Shown piece after piece: positions 53,683 through 63,209 of a stretch of DNA of 64,000 nt. A program made the position numbers and the translations under genes. Positions within the stretch are counted from its first letter, which is position 1. Every line of letters starts with the position of its first letter. The notes beneath the pieces were generated by a model, which was not told the origin of the DNA, searched no databases, and saw only the letters and a program-made list of their open reading frames with translations. The DNA is from Mariniflexile maritimum (lineage in GTDB: Bacteria; Bacteroidota; Bacteroidia; Flavobacteriales; Flavobacteriaceae), in contig NZ_WRPN01000002.1 in the NCBI RefSeq assembly GCF_009746565.1, positions 62,001 through 126,000 on the forward strand, read 5' to 3'.

Positions 53683-54918
53683 ATGGAAATATTAACAACC
53701 AATAACGTATGGATGATGATCTGTACAGCACTCGTCTTTTTTATGCACTTAGGGTTTTCGCTCTTAGAAATTGGCTTAACAAGACAAAAAAACACGATTA
53801 ACATCTTATTTAAAAATGTATTTATAGTCTGTATCGGGCTTTTACTATATTGTTTAATTGGGTTTAACTTAATGTATCCCGGAGCCTTTAATGGTGTTTT
53901 AGGATTTTCAGGATTTGGGCTTACTTCACCCGTAACCCCAGAAGGGTTATTGGATTTAACCTATAATCAAGGTTATACCTATTGGACCGACTTCTTGTTT
54001 CAAGGGATGTTTGCCGCTACGGCCGCTACCATTGTATCGGGCGCCGTAGCCGAACGTGTTAAAATTGTACCCTTCATGATATTTACCATATTTTATGTTG
54101 GTTTGGTGTACCCCATTGCAGGCTCTTGGAAATGGGGCGGCGGGTTTTTACAAACCATGGAAACCCCGTTTTACGATTTTGCAGGTTCTACCTTGGTACA
54201 TTCCGTAGGGGGTTGGGCAGCGGTGGTAGCCGTTTGGTTGTTGGGTCCGCGTATCGGGAAGTTTGTTGATGGCAAGCCCCAAGCAATCCCTGGGCATAAT
54301 TTGCCTTTAGCCACAGCGGGCGTACTTATTTTATGGTTGGGATGGTTTGGGTTTAATGGTGGTTCGGTGCTTTCAGCTGATCCCGGATTAACTTCTTTAA
54401 CGCTTGTTACTACCTGTTTGGCTGCTGCATCTGGTGGGGTTGTGGCCATGTTGGTTTCAACGGCGGTTTATAAAAACTTAGATTTAACCATGTTTTTAAA
54501 CGGTATTCTTGGTGGCTTGGTAGCAATTACCGCCGGTGCCGACCAAATGAGTCCTACCGATGCCATTTTAATAGGTTCTATTGCCGGTGCCATTATTGTT
54601 TTGGCGGTGGCTTGTGTTGATAAAATAAAACTGGACGACCCCGTTGGAGCCATTGCGGTACATTTGGTTTGCGGTTTATGGGGTACCTTGGCGGTTGGTT
54701 TCTTTGGAAAATTGGCAGGTTTCGATCAAATTATAAGTCAGTTGATAGGTATCATCTGTTACGCGGTGATGTGTTTGGGGTCTTCTTTTATCATTCTTAT
54801 TATATTGAAGAAAACCATGGGCCTACGCGTTTCAGAAATAGAGGAATTGGAAGGTTTGGATGGCCATGAGCACGGTATGGACGCCTATCCGGATTTTAGA
54901 TTGAATGAGAATACCTAA
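53683..54918 (+). CDS. amtB: Ammonium transporter
   Basis: This 411-residue channel with 11 membrane helices conducts NH3/NH4+. Recognisable parts are WMMICTALVFFMHLGFSLLE, the conserved DFAGSTLVHSVGGWAAV with the first pore histidine, HNLPLATAGVLILWLGWFGFNGGS, and AIAVHLVCGLWGTLAVGFFG with the second pore histidine. The C-terminal cytoplasmic tail (SEIEELEGLDGHEHG) can contact P-II. There is no separate signal peptide in front of the first helix. It ends the operon and is followed by a terminator. Confidence 0.97.
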   Translation: MEILTTNNVWMMICTALVFFMHLGFSLLEIGLTRQKNTINILFKNVFIVCIGLLLYCLIGFNLMYPGAFNGVLGFSGFGLTSPVTPEGLLDLTYNQGYTYWTDFLFQGMFAATAATIVSGAVAERVKIVPFMIFTIFYVGLVYPIAGSWKWGGGFLQTMETPFYDFAGSTLVHSVGGWAAVVAVWLLGPRIGKFVDGKPQAIPGHNLPLATAGVLILWLGWFGFNGGSVLSADPGLTSLTLVTTCLAAASGGVVAMLVSTAVYKNLDLTMFLNGILGGLVAITAGADQMSPTDAILIGSIAGAIIVLAVACVDKIKLDDPVGAIAVHLVCGLWGTLAVGFFGKLAGFDQIISQLIGIICYAVMCLGSSFIILIILKKTMGLRVSEIEELEGLDGHEHGMDAYPDFRLNENT

Positions 54919-54944
54919 TCACGTTTCATTCATTTAAAAATATT

Positions 54945-54977
54945 AAAAAGGAGCTTCTTTATCGAGGCTCCTTTTAG
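54945..54977. terminator. Terminator after amtB
   Basis: AAAAGGAGC pairs with GCTCCTTTT over a 12-base loop. It can also serve the convergent membrane protein gene, whose stop codon lies at its edge (54974). Confidence 0.85.
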
Positions 54978-55492
54978 TTTTTATTGTTCGGCACGAAAGA
55001 TAGTTTTCGGTTGTTTAAAATCTTTTCTAAAACACGTTGGAGTTCGGTTTCTTTTTGTGTGCCTATTAAAAATTTCTTACCATCATTCAGTTCAATGGCC
55101 AACCCTTTATTGCCTTTTGTGTTATAAACAGTACCATATTTTGTCCAAAACCTTATGCCCCAACCACCAACAAAGCCATAATTCAGAATTTCAGCATATT
55201 TTACGTCCTGCCATTTCACTTGTTTTTTTACAAATAATGGAAAGAATTGGATTCTAATTTCATGTTGGTCGATTTCGGTTTTTAAATTCATCACCCAAAA
55301 CAAAACGATTAAGGAAAAAACAAATGCGGAAAACAGGATAAGTCCAAGATCGCTCATGGGGTTATTACCAAAGGGTTCGCCCAAAATCAATTGTTTGTAG
55401 ATGCCCATAACGGGAATAACGCTTAGGCCAGCCAAAAGGAGCCAAAGCCACCATTGGGTGAATGTTTGGGTTTCTTTAAATTCAATGTTCAC
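54974..55492 (-). CDS. Membrane protein with PH-like C-terminal domain (hypothetical)
   Basis: This 172-residue protein has two helices (about 15-32 and 48-69), followed by a strand-rich domain including EIRIQFFPLFVKKQVKWQDVKYAEI, GWGIRFWTKYG and KGLAIELNDGKKFLIGTQK (the 'G-x-x-L/I-x-L' pattern of bacterial PH-like domains). This is similar to many small Bacteroidota membrane proteins with no assigned role. It is convergent with amtB and 38 bases downstream of ppc. Confidence 0.75.
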   Translation of the reverse strand: MNIEFKETQTFTQWWLWLLLAGLSVIPVMGIYKQLILGEPFGNNPMSDLGLILFSAFVFSLIVLFWVMNLKTEIDQHEIRIQFFPLFVKKQVKWQDVKYAEILNYGFVGGWGIRFWTKYGTVYNTKGNKGLAIELNDGKKFLIGTQKETELQRVLEKILNNRKLSFVPNNKN

Positions 55493-55530
55493 TGAATCTA
55501 TTATTTTACAGGGCGAATTGGTGCTTAAAA

Positions 55531-58119
55531 TTACGCCGAATTCCTGCTGGCATTAATATTCCCAAACAATGAACGCGTTACAATTTTTTCAAAAATCTTG
55601 ATTTCCTCTTCGTTTGAAACGGGGTCTTTTTCTAATTCTTGAATTTTTTTAAGGGCGTATTGCTGTATGGTAAGTAATGGTAGCACAATGGATTCCCTTA
55701 CATCAATTGATGCTTTTCCCGAAGGTTCGTTTTCCATTAATTCCTTGTATCCCGTAAGTTTTAGCAATAAAGTTTTGGTTGTAATGTACTCGCTGTAAAT
55801 AATGTTCCAAAACTCGCCAAACTCGGCATCTTTCGACATGTATTTGGTTAAGTCGAAAAACGATTTCGTTAAACTCATCATGCTGTTTTCCAATAGCGTT
55901 TTAAAGAATTTTGAATTTTTGTAAAGCGCCTCAACTTTATGGAACTCGCCGTTTTCCTCATATTTTTTTAATGCCGTACCAACGCCAAAAAACCCGGGAA
56001 CGTTTTGCTTTAATTGGCTCCAGGAACCTACAAAAGGAATGGCACGTAAATCTGAAAAAACCAATTTATCTGAAGATCCTCGTTTTGATGGCCTACTGCC
56101 TATATTGGTTTTGGCATAATATTTTAAGGTGCTCATACGCTCTAAATACGGAATGAACATGGGGTGGCTTTTAAAATTTTTATATGCGGTGTAACTTGTT
56201 TCGGCCAAATCGATCATAACCTTGCGGTCTTCACCCAATAGTTCATGTTTTTTACTTGCCAAACGGTTGAACATGCCCGAACTTATTAATTGTTCGAGGT
56301 TGTATTGCGATGAGTCCAAAGTTCCAAAATTGGAGCTTATGGTTTGTCCTTGAATGGTTAATTGCACTTCTTTATCTTCAATTTTTGGGCCTAAGGATGC
56401 ATAAAATTGATGCGTTTTTCCGCCACCACGTGCTGGTGGGCCACCACGACCATCAAAAAAGATAGCCGTAATATCGTATTTGCGCGACATTTCTGTAAGC
56501 AGTTCCTTGGCTTTATAGATACCCCAGTTTGCCATTAAATAACCGCCATCTTTGGTGCCATCGGAAAAACCGAGCATGATGGTTTGTTTTTTGCCTCGGT
56601 TTTTTAAATGGGCCATGTACGCTGGGTTTGTATAAAGTTGCTCCATTACTTTGGGCGCGTTTTCCAAATCGTCAATGGTTTCAAAAAGCGGCACTACATC
56701 AACGGTTAAATGGTCTTTAAACGCTACCATTTTCAGCATTGCAAACAATTGCATTACGTTTAAAGCGGTTTGGTTGTTGCTTATAATGTACCTGTTGGCA
56801 CCACGCTCGCCGTTTGATTGTTGGATTTCCTTTATAACCTCGATGGATTTTAGGGTATTGTAAACCATTTCATCCTCAAATGCATTGATGTCAATGGTTT
56901 CGTTTTTTGCTTCCGATAAAATTTTAATTTGTTCCTCTTCAGTTAAATCGTTGTAATTTTTTGGGAAGGAACCGTGGCCTTTATCAATTAAATAATTTAT
57001 AACGGTTGAAAAAACCGCGTTGTGTATGCGGCTATCTTGCCTAATGTCCAAGGTAGCGAAACTGTATCCAAAAATATGGATTCGGTTAATTAAGCTATTT
57101 ATTTCTGTAACGTACAACGATTGGAATTCTTCAATAATAAGGTTGCGAATGCTCAATAGTTCGGTGAGCAGCTCTTTTGCCGTAATAGCTTCGGGATAAT
57201 CCAAATTAATACTGTAGTTGTACAAGATAGTTTCAAGTCGGACCACGCGCTCTTCAACGCCCCTAAAGGTAAGTTTACGGCGCAGGTTTTTTAAATCGGC
57301 GTAATATTTTTTTAAGATGGCCTGTTTTAGTTTGCGTGCCACTTTTAGGGTGGTATCGGGTTTTACAAAGGGGTTGCCATCGCGGTCGCCACCGGGCCAA
57401 AAGCCAACATTTATTATTTCGTTGTGTTTTTTGCCATCATCGTAAATATTTTGTTGGATGTAATTGTAAATTTCGCCAAACGAGTGGTAAAAAACGTTTT
57501 CTAAGTACCAAATCAAACTTTTGGCTTCGTCGTAAGGCGTTGGTTTTTCATGTTTGAAAAACGGGGTTTTTCCCAATTGGGCGAACAGGTTGTTAATTTC
57601 CGAAAGGTTATTTTTCTTGATGGCCTCGGTTAAATCGGTAATAATGCCCAACACCGAGCCGGGGTAAAATTGCGTAGGGTGCGCGGTTAGCACAATACGC
57701 ACCTTAAATTCTTCAAGATAGCTTTGCAGTTCTTTTAGGTTGTTGTTTGAAACGGCCGATTCTTTTAAGTTCCTCAGGGTTCCAATGCCTTCCATATTGT
57801 TTACTATGGGGAAAGCGGCATCTTCAACAGCGTCAAAAAGTACTACTTGTCTTTCAATATATTGAATAAAGCGAAACAGCAAATTTATTTGGCTTTCCTT
57901 GGTGCGACGGGCTTGGTATTTGTTAAAAAAAGTATCAACGATGGTTGTAGGATCGTCGCCATTGGCAAATCCTGTTTGACAGGTTTCATGGAATAATGGC
58001 AACAATGCCCCAGTTTTTGTAATGGCGTCAAAAGGCAAGGTCATAAATATACTGTTGTATATTTGGTATTTTGACAGTACGTTTTGCTTAAATCGTGTTA
58101 GTTTTGGCTCTACAGACAT
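55531..58119 (-). CDS. ppc: Phosphoenolpyruvate carboxylase
   Basis: PEPC fixes bicarbonate onto PEP to give oxaloacetate. From the ATG at 58119 it has 862 residues beginning MSVEPKLTRFKQNVLSKY; the longer frame adds 13 residues. Catalytic motifs: TAHPTQFYPGSVLG with the essential histidine, FWPGGDRDGNPFV, GFSDGTKDGGYLMANW, and FFDGRGGPPARGGG. The C-terminus is RSLFGNINASRNSA; plant and E. coli enzymes end in QNTG. It fits with the SulP and carbonic anhydrase operon as the likely anaplerotic user of bicarbonate. Confidence 0.97.
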   Translation of the reverse strand: MSVEPKLTRFKQNVLSKYQIYNSIFMTLPFDAITKTGALLPLFHETCQTGFANGDDPTTIVDTFFNKYQARRTKESQINLLFRFIQYIERQVVLFDAVEDAAFPIVNNMEGIGTLRNLKESAVSNNNLKELQSYLEEFKVRIVLTAHPTQFYPGSVLGIITDLTEAIKKNNLSEINNLFAQLGKTPFFKHEKPTPYDEAKSLIWYLENVFYHSFGEIYNYIQQNIYDDGKKHNEIINVGFWPGGDRDGNPFVKPDTTLKVARKLKQAILKKYYADLKNLRRKLTFRGVEERVVRLETILYNYSINLDYPEAITAKELLTELLSIRNLIIEEFQSLYVTEINSLINRIHIFGYSFATLDIRQDSRIHNAVFSTVINYLIDKGHGSFPKNYNDLTEEEQIKILSEAKNETIDINAFEDEMVYNTLKSIEVIKEIQQSNGERGANRYIISNNQTALNVMQLFAMLKMVAFKDHLTVDVVPLFETIDDLENAPKVMEQLYTNPAYMAHLKNRGKKQTIMLGFSDGTKDGGYLMANWGIYKAKELLTEMSRKYDITAIFFDGRGGPPARGGGKTHQFYASLGPKIEDKEVQLTIQGQTISSNFGTLDSSQYNLEQLISSGMFNRLASKKHELLGEDRKVMIDLAETSYTAYKNFKSHPMFIPYLERMSTLKYYAKTNIGSRPSKRGSSDKLVFSDLRAIPFVGSWSQLKQNVPGFFGVGTALKKYEENGEFHKVEALYKNSKFFKTLLENSMMSLTKSFFDLTKYMSKDAEFGEFWNIIYSEYITTKTLLLKLTGYKELMENEPSGKASIDVRESIVLPLLTIQQYALKKIQELEKDPVSNEEEIKIFEKIVTRSLFGNINASRNSA

Positions 58120-58338
58120 ACAGATAGTTCTATTGAAATGAACCATAAAAGTAAGCAAGCTTTGATAAACGAAGGCCTTCTTGTTGAAATTTTATCGTTT
58201 TTTTTTAATTCATCAACCCAAATTGAGAAAAATTAAATAAAAACCATCGCTTGATAGGAATTTTTATGGCACAAAACTTTTAAAATTGGCATAAATTCGA
58301 TTCCAGCGTAAGTGGTTTACGAACAAAACAGGTTTAAA
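58120..58338. other. Intergenic region upstream of the ppc start
   Basis: AT-rich, without open frames. No clear -7 element for ppc is seen within 60 bases of its start. The plus-strand regulatory sites for the 609-residue gene begin at 58339. Confidence 0.45.
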
Positions 58339-58356
58339 ATATGATATTTATCATAT
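58339..58356. promoter_or_regulatory. Crp/Fnr-type dyad before the 609-residue gene
   Basis: ATATGATATTTATCATAT is an inverted repeat, perfect except for the two central bases. Its core TGAT-ATTT-ATCA matches the FNR consensus TGAT-N4-ATCA. Centre 58347.5, exactly 33.0 bases from the centre of the downstream -7 element. Confidence 0.68.
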
Positions 58357-58376
58357 TTCGCGCAGTGTTTTAAAGA

Positions 58377-58384
58377 TAATTTTG
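58377..58384 (+). promoter_or_regulatory. -7 element of the 609-residue gene
   Basis: TAATTTTG matches TAnnTTTG. No -33 TTG is present; the Crp/Fnr-type dyad occupies that position, as in a class II activated promoter. The leader to the ATG is about 105 bases. Confidence 0.6.
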
Positions 58385-58496
58385 CGTTTTTGTTTTTATA
58401 AAAAAACACTTGCTAAAAACAAAAACCGTTAAGTTGCACTGCTCATGGTAAAGTACTTGTAAAGCACTGTTCTCAACTTATATAAAAATTTAAAAG

Positions 58497-60326
58497 ATGA
58501 AAAAAATACATTCATTTCATATTCCTGTTATGGGCATTGGTTTTACAATCGATTCGCCCCTAAAAGTGGCTCAATATGGTATAGATTCTGTGATTTCTTT
58601 GGTAGATGATATTTTGCTGGAAAAATTAAGAAAGATGTACAGCGAAAAATTCGAGATGCCCTATACTGAAATTACCGATAAAATTGAAGATTTTAGGGCA
58701 AAACGCATCACATCGTACCTTAACTTGATAAGCGATTTGGTCGATAAAAAATTTGAAGCCTTAAAACATGGGGCTGCCGAAAAAGGCGAAGAGCTAAAAG
58801 CTTATATCAATATGCTGCCTTCAAGTTCGGCCATCAAAGAAGAGTTTAGCAAACTTTCTGAAAAAGGATTTACCATTGCCGAAATTAAAAACTGGATTGC
58901 CCAAAACCTAACCAAAGGCAGTATAGATGTAAACATCATGACGAAAGTTGATAAAGACAACTATATTAAAAACGAAAAATTACCTGTGGAATATAACGAT
59001 GCCCACGCTGCTTTACGCGGTTTTGCAAACAGTAAACTGCAATCGTCGGTGGTGTTATCGGCAGGAATGAATCCGCGTTTGTATGCTTATATGAGTCAGT
59101 TCGACGATTTTTACCCTAATGAAACAGGCACCTTTAAAAAGAAAATCATTTTAAAAGTGAGCGATTATAGATCGGCGCTGATACAAGGTAAATTTTTAGC
59201 GAAAAAAGGCCTTTGGGTTTCTGAATACCGTATCGAATCTGGATTAAACTGTGGTGGTCATGCCTTTGCGACCGATGGGTATTTATTAGGCCCGGTGCTG
59301 GCAGAATTTAAAGAAAAGCGCGAAGAGCTAAGAAGCAGCATTGAAGCAATGGTGAACCAAGAATTACAAAATCAAGGGCGAACCGTTTCAAAAGAACCAT
59401 TACAAATAAAAATTTCCGCACAAGGTGGGGTGGGCACATACGAAGAGCACGAATTTTTAATTAACGAATACGCGCTGGATTCCATTGGTTGGGGCACCCC
59501 GTTTTTATTGGTGCCCGAAGCTACCACCGTTGATGAAAAAACGATGGAAAAATTGATTTTGGCAGAAGAAAAAGATTTGTATTTAAGTGATATTTCACCA
59601 TTGGGAGTGCCGTTTAACAACCTAAAAGACAATACCAAGGATCTAGAAAAAGTACGAAATATTGATAAAGGCAGGCCCGGTAGCTCGTGTCCTAAAAAGT
59701 TTGTGGCATTAAATAAAGAGTTTAAAGAGAAGGGATTGTGTACCGCATCACGGGAATACCAACATTTGAAAATAAAGGAACTCGATGCGCAAGAACTTTC
59801 AACAAAAGACTATGAGGCGCAATTCAATAAAATAACCGAAAAATCATGTACCTGCGTTGGTTTGGGCACATCGGCATTATTGGCCTATAATTTAGATACC
59901 AAAACGGAAGGCGAGGGCGTTTCCATTTGCCCAGGCCCTAACATGGCCTATTACTCAAAAATAATGAGCTTAAAGAATATGACCGATCATATTTACGGAA
60001 GGGATAACATGATAACACGAACCGATCGCCCCAATATATTCATTAAGGAACTTACCATTTATATCGATTATTTGAAAAATAAATTGGAAGAAGTTAAAGC
60101 GGCAATGACGACCAAGGAAGAGAAATACCTGCAAACCTTTACCGCCAACTTGAACGAAGGCATTTCATATTACAGGGCCTTGTTCCAAAACCTGAAAAAT
60201 AATTTTCAAGAAATTAAGGATGAGGTAATAATGGCGTTGGATAACGGTGAAAAAACACTAAATCTAATAAGATTGGAAATTAAAAATGTAGCTTTAAAAA
60301 ATTTAAAACAGTCTATTGCGGTATAA
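58497..60326 (+). CDS. Uncharacterised protein resembling a flavin TIM-barrel enzyme with conserved cysteines
   Basis: This 609-residue protein is not recognised as a named family. It begins HIPVMGIGFTIDSPLKVAQYGI, like the N-terminal strand of 2-nitropropane-dioxygenase/IMPDH-type barrels. Residues about 305-345 read KISAQGGVGTYEEHEFLINE then GWGTPFLLVPEAT, the phosphate-binding glycine region of FMN barrels. Another loop reads RIESGLNCGGHAFATDG (about 245-261). Six cysteines (C252, C398, C415, C451, C453, C478) lie in conserved-looking loops and could bind an iron-sulfur cluster. The C-terminal 100 residues are helical. A Crp/Fnr-type site precedes it. A flavin- and possibly iron-sulfur-dependent oxidoreductase is the best guess. 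Confidence 0.7.
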   Translation: MKKIHSFHIPVMGIGFTIDSPLKVAQYGIDSVISLVDDILLEKLRKMYSEKFEMPYTEITDKIEDFRAKRITSYLNLISDLVDKKFEALKHGAAEKGEELKAYINMLPSSSAIKEEFSKLSEKGFTIAEIKNWIAQNLTKGSIDVNIMTKVDKDNYIKNEKLPVEYNDAHAALRGFANSKLQSSVVLSAGMNPRLYAYMSQFDDFYPNETGTFKKKIILKVSDYRSALIQGKFLAKKGLWVSEYRIESGLNCGGHAFATDGYLLGPVLAEFKEKREELRSSIEAMVNQELQNQGRTVSKEPLQIKISAQGGVGTYEEHEFLINEYALDSIGWGTPFLLVPEATTVDEKTMEKLILAEEKDLYLSDISPLGVPFNNLKDNTKDLEKVRNIDKGRPGSSCPKKFVALNKEFKEKGLCTASREYQHLKIKELDAQELSTKDYEAQFNKITEKSCTCVGLGTSALLAYNLDTKTEGEGVSICPGPNMAYYSKIMSLKNMTDHIYGRDNMITRTDRPNIFIKELTIYIDYLKNKLEEVKAAMTTKEEKYLQTFTANLNEGISYYRALFQNLKNNFQEIKDEVIMALDNGEKTLNLIRLEIKNVALKNLKQSIAV

Positions 60327-60606
60327 TTTTTGGGGCGTTTTTTTTTTGAAATGACTTTTTGTTGTTTTTTAGTCGAAAATGATGAGAGCATAGTAGCCTA
60401 AAAACGTAGTTGAAGTTAAAATATAGACCCCACAGATTTTTAAAAACCTGTGGGGTCTTTTTTGTTATTTAAACGGGTTTTAGTTGATTGTTGAAAATTA
60501 TTTTTCAACTTGTATTCCAAAAGATTAAGCTAATTATACCCGATTGCAATCGATTTTTATAAATATTCCCATTTCAATAACAATTTAATTAAGATATTTG
60601 TAAAAA
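60327..60606. other. Intergenic region with a terminator
   Basis: No gene. It contains the terminator at 60425-60464, followed by AT-rich sequence leading to a palindrome and nadA. Confidence 0.5.
60425..60464 (+). terminator. Strong terminator after the 609-residue gene
   Basis: AGACCCCACAG pairs perfectly with CTGTGGGGTCT (11 bp) around a 12-base A/T loop, then a T run. It lies about 100 bases past the stop codon. Confidence 0.9.
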
Positions 60607-60621
60607 GTACCATTTTGGTAC
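60607..60621. promoter_or_regulatory. Palindrome upstream of nadA
   Basis: GTACCATTTTGGTAC has 6-bp perfect arms around TTT, 46 bases before the nadA ATG. A repressor of NAD synthesis would be an obvious candidate ligand, but I cannot match it to a named regulator. Confidence 0.45.
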
Positions 60622-60666
60622 AACTATTGTTTTTCATAATTAAAACAAATTAGATTTAATTCAAAA

Positions 60667-61593
60667 ATGGACTTAGTAAAAGAAATAAAACGCTTAAAAA
60701 AGAAAAAGAACGCCGTAATTTTGGCGCACTACTATCAAGTACCAGAAATACAGGATATTGCCGATTTTGTAGGCGATAGTTTGCAATTATCGCAGAAGGC
60801 CGCCGAAACCGATGCCGATATTATTGTATTTGCAGGCGTTCATTTTATGGCCGAAACTGCCAAAATTTTAAATCCAGATAAAATAGTGGTGTTGCCCGAT
60901 TTAAAGGCGGGTTGCTCGTTGGCCGATTCTTGTCCGCCAGAAGCCTTCGAAAAATTCACAAAAGCGCATCCAGACCATATCGTTATTACCTATGTAAACT
61001 GTTCGGCAGAAGTAAAAGCCTTGACCGATATTGTTTGCACCTCTTCAAACGCCGTAAAAATTGTTAATTCGGTACCAAAGGATGTCCCAATTATTTTTGC
61101 ACCCGATAAAAACCTAGGTCGCTACGTGAGCAAGCAAACGGGTAGGGATCTATTGCTATGGGACGGAAGTTGCATTGTGCACGAAGCGTTTTCAATAGAT
61201 AAACTCATCGCCTTACACAAAAAATATCCCGACCATAAAATTATTGCACACCCCGAATCGGAAGAACATATCCTGAATACCGCTTCATATATTGGTTCTA
61301 CCTCTGGGATGATCAATTTTGTGAAAGCACATCCAAACGAAAAATTTATTGTTGCAACCGAAGCGGGCATCCTTCATAAAATGCAACAGGAAATGCCCGA
61401 TACCGAGCTGCTTCCTGCACCAGCTGTTGAGGATAATACCTGCGCTTGTAGCGAATGTCATTTCATGAAAATGAACACGCTTCAAAAATTATACGATTGT
61501 TTATTGAACGAATCCCCTCAAATTGAAGTGCCAGAACATATACGCAAACGCGCCTTGGTGCCTATTGAACGCATGTTAGAACTTTCTAAATAA
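60667..61593 (+). CDS. nadA: Quinolinate synthase A
   Basis: NadA condenses iminoaspartate with dihydroxyacetone phosphate to make quinolinate, the NAD precursor. The 308-residue protein has [20 protein letters not shown] at the start. Candidate [4Fe-4S] ligands are C83 (AGCSLADSC), C169 (WDGSCIVHE) and one of C261/C264 ([11 protein letters not shown]). [20 protein letters not shown] is also conserved. It is 2 bases upstream of nadB, so the two enzymes are made together. Confidence 0.98.
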   Translation: MDLVKEIKRLKKKKNAVILAHYYQVPEIQDIADFVGDSLQLSQKAAETDADIIVFAGVHFMAETAKILNPDKIVVLPDLKAGCSLADSCPPEAFEKFTKAHPDHIVITYVNCSAEVKALTDIVCTSSNAVKIVNSVPKDVPIIFAPDKNLGRYVSKQTGRDLLLWDGSCIVHEAFSIDKLIALHKKYPDHKIIAHPESEEHILNTASYIGSTSGMINFVKAHPNEKFIVATEAGILHKMQQEMPDTELLPAPAVEDNTCACSECHFMKMNTLQKLYDCLLNESPQIEVPEHIRKRALVPIERMLELSK

Positions 61594-61595
61594 AA

Positions 61596-63149
61596 ATGAT
61601 TGAAACACATTATCTAGTCATTGGCTCCGGAATTGCCGGCTTAACCTTTTCGGTTAAAATAGCAGAAAAGTTTCCCGATAGAAAAGTTGTTATCGTTACA
61701 AAAGCCAGTGAAGACGAATCGAACACCAAATATGCACAAGGTGGCGTAGCGGTTGTTTTGAACAAAGAAAAGGACTCCTTTAAAAAACATATAAAGGACA
61801 CCCTAATTGCGGGCGATGGCCTGTGCGATGAAGAGGTGGTAAAAATGGTGGTTGAAGAAGGCCCCGACCGACTTGAGGAACTATTAATTTGGGGCGCCAA
61901 TTTTGATGTGAATGCCACTGGGGAATTCGACTTAGGAAAAGAAGGAGGCCACTCGGAGTATCGGGTGGTGCACCATAAGGACATTACAGGTTACGAAATT
62001 GAGCACGCTTTATTAAAACGGGTGCACCAATTAAAGAATATTTCAATTTTACCACACCATTTCGCCATCGATTTGGTAACAAACCATCATATTAAAGAAA
62101 TTAAATCGGATAAAATATCCTGTTTTGGCGCGTATATTTTTAACCAAAAAACAGGCAATATTTTCACCATTAAAGCAAATGCTACGTTGTTGGCGTCGGG
62201 CGGTATTGGCTGTGTTTACGGGCATACCACTAACCCTGTTATTGCCACGGGCGACGGTATTGCGATGGCTTACAGGGCCAAAGCTGCCATAAAAGATATG
62301 GAGTTCGTGCAGTTTCACCCAACAGCTTTGTATGAAGCAAAAGGAGAATCGTCGTTCTTGATTTCCGAGGCCGTTAGGGGTTTCGGTGCCTATCTTCGCA
62401 ATAAAACTGGTCATCGTTTTATGCTCGATTACGATGAACGTGCCGAATTGGCTTCCCGCGATATTGTGTCGCAAAGCATTGATAATGAATTGAAAAAATC
62501 GGGCGATTCGCATGTGTACCTTGATTGCACACATCTAGACATGAGTGCCTTTAAACACCATTTCCCGAATATTTACAATAAATGTTTAGAGCACCATATT
62601 AACATAGAAACCGACTGGATTCCGGTGGTTCCAGCGTCGCATTATCTATGTGGTGGCATAGTGGTCGATAAAAATGGCGAGACCACCATCGCCAATTTAT
62701 TTGCCTGTGGTGAATGTACCAGAACTGGGTTGCACGGAGCCAACAGGTTAGCCTCAAATTCGTTATTGGAAGCTTTGGTGTATGCCCATAATATTTATAA
62801 ATTCCATAGCGCGCACCATTATAAAGCAGCAAATGTGATAATTCCAGACTGGAACGATGAAGGAACAACTATTGCCAAAGAACATATATTAATCCAGCAC
62901 AATTTAAAGCAATTGCAAGCTCTTATGCGCGATTATGTGGGCATTGTACGAAGCAATAAACGCTTAAAACGAGCCATTAACCATTTGGATTTAATTTATA
63001 ATGAAGTTGAAGATTTATATAAGGAATCTAAAATAACAACTTCGCTTTGCGAACTGCGAAATATGATTAATGTGGCGCATTTAATCATCAAGCAATCTTT
63101 GGAACGTACTGAAAATAAAGGCGGATACTTTAATATTGATAATGTATAG
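61596..63149 (+). CDS. nadB: L-aspartate oxidase
   Basis: This flavoprotein oxidises L-aspartate to iminoaspartate, the substrate for NadA. The 517-residue protein begins IETHYLVIGSGIAGLTFSVK with the FAD dinucleotide motif. It has TKYAQGGVAVV, FVQFHPTALYE, HRFMLDYDERAELASRDIV and the late GGIVVDKNGETTI...GECTRTGLHGANRLASNSLL block (quoted in parts). Length is normal. It shares a transcript with nadA and is followed by a terminator. Confidence 0.98.
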   Translation: MIETHYLVIGSGIAGLTFSVKIAEKFPDRKVVIVTKASEDESNTKYAQGGVAVVLNKEKDSFKKHIKDTLIAGDGLCDEEVVKMVVEEGPDRLEELLIWGANFDVNATGEFDLGKEGGHSEYRVVHHKDITGYEIEHALLKRVHQLKNISILPHHFAIDLVTNHHIKEIKSDKISCFGAYIFNQKTGNIFTIKANATLLASGGIGCVYGHTTNPVIATGDGIAMAYRAKAAIKDMEFVQFHPTALYEAKGESSFLISEAVRGFGAYLRNKTGHRFMLDYDERAELASRDIVSQSIDNELKKSGDSHVYLDCTHLDMSAFKHHFPNIYNKCLEHHINIETDWIPVVPASHYLCGGIVVDKNGETTIANLFACGECTRTGLHGANRLASNSLLEALVYAHNIYKFHSAHHYKAANVIIPDWNDEGTTIAKEHILIQHNLKQLQALMRDYVGIVRSNKRLKRAINHLDLIYNEVEDLYKESKITTSLCELRNMINVAHLIIKQSLERTENKGGYFNIDNV

Positions 63150-63154
63150 AACAA

Positions 63155-63190
63155 AAAACGAGGTCCTTAATTTTAAGAACCTCGTTTAAA
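63155..63190. terminator. Bidirectional terminator between nadB and ssb
   Basis: AAACGAGGT and ACCTCGTTT pair, with an inner CTTAA/TTAAG stem, giving an almost continuous hairpin with A and T runs on either side. Confidence 0.85.
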
Positions 63191-63209
63191 TGTTTAGAAA
63201 ACTTTTATC

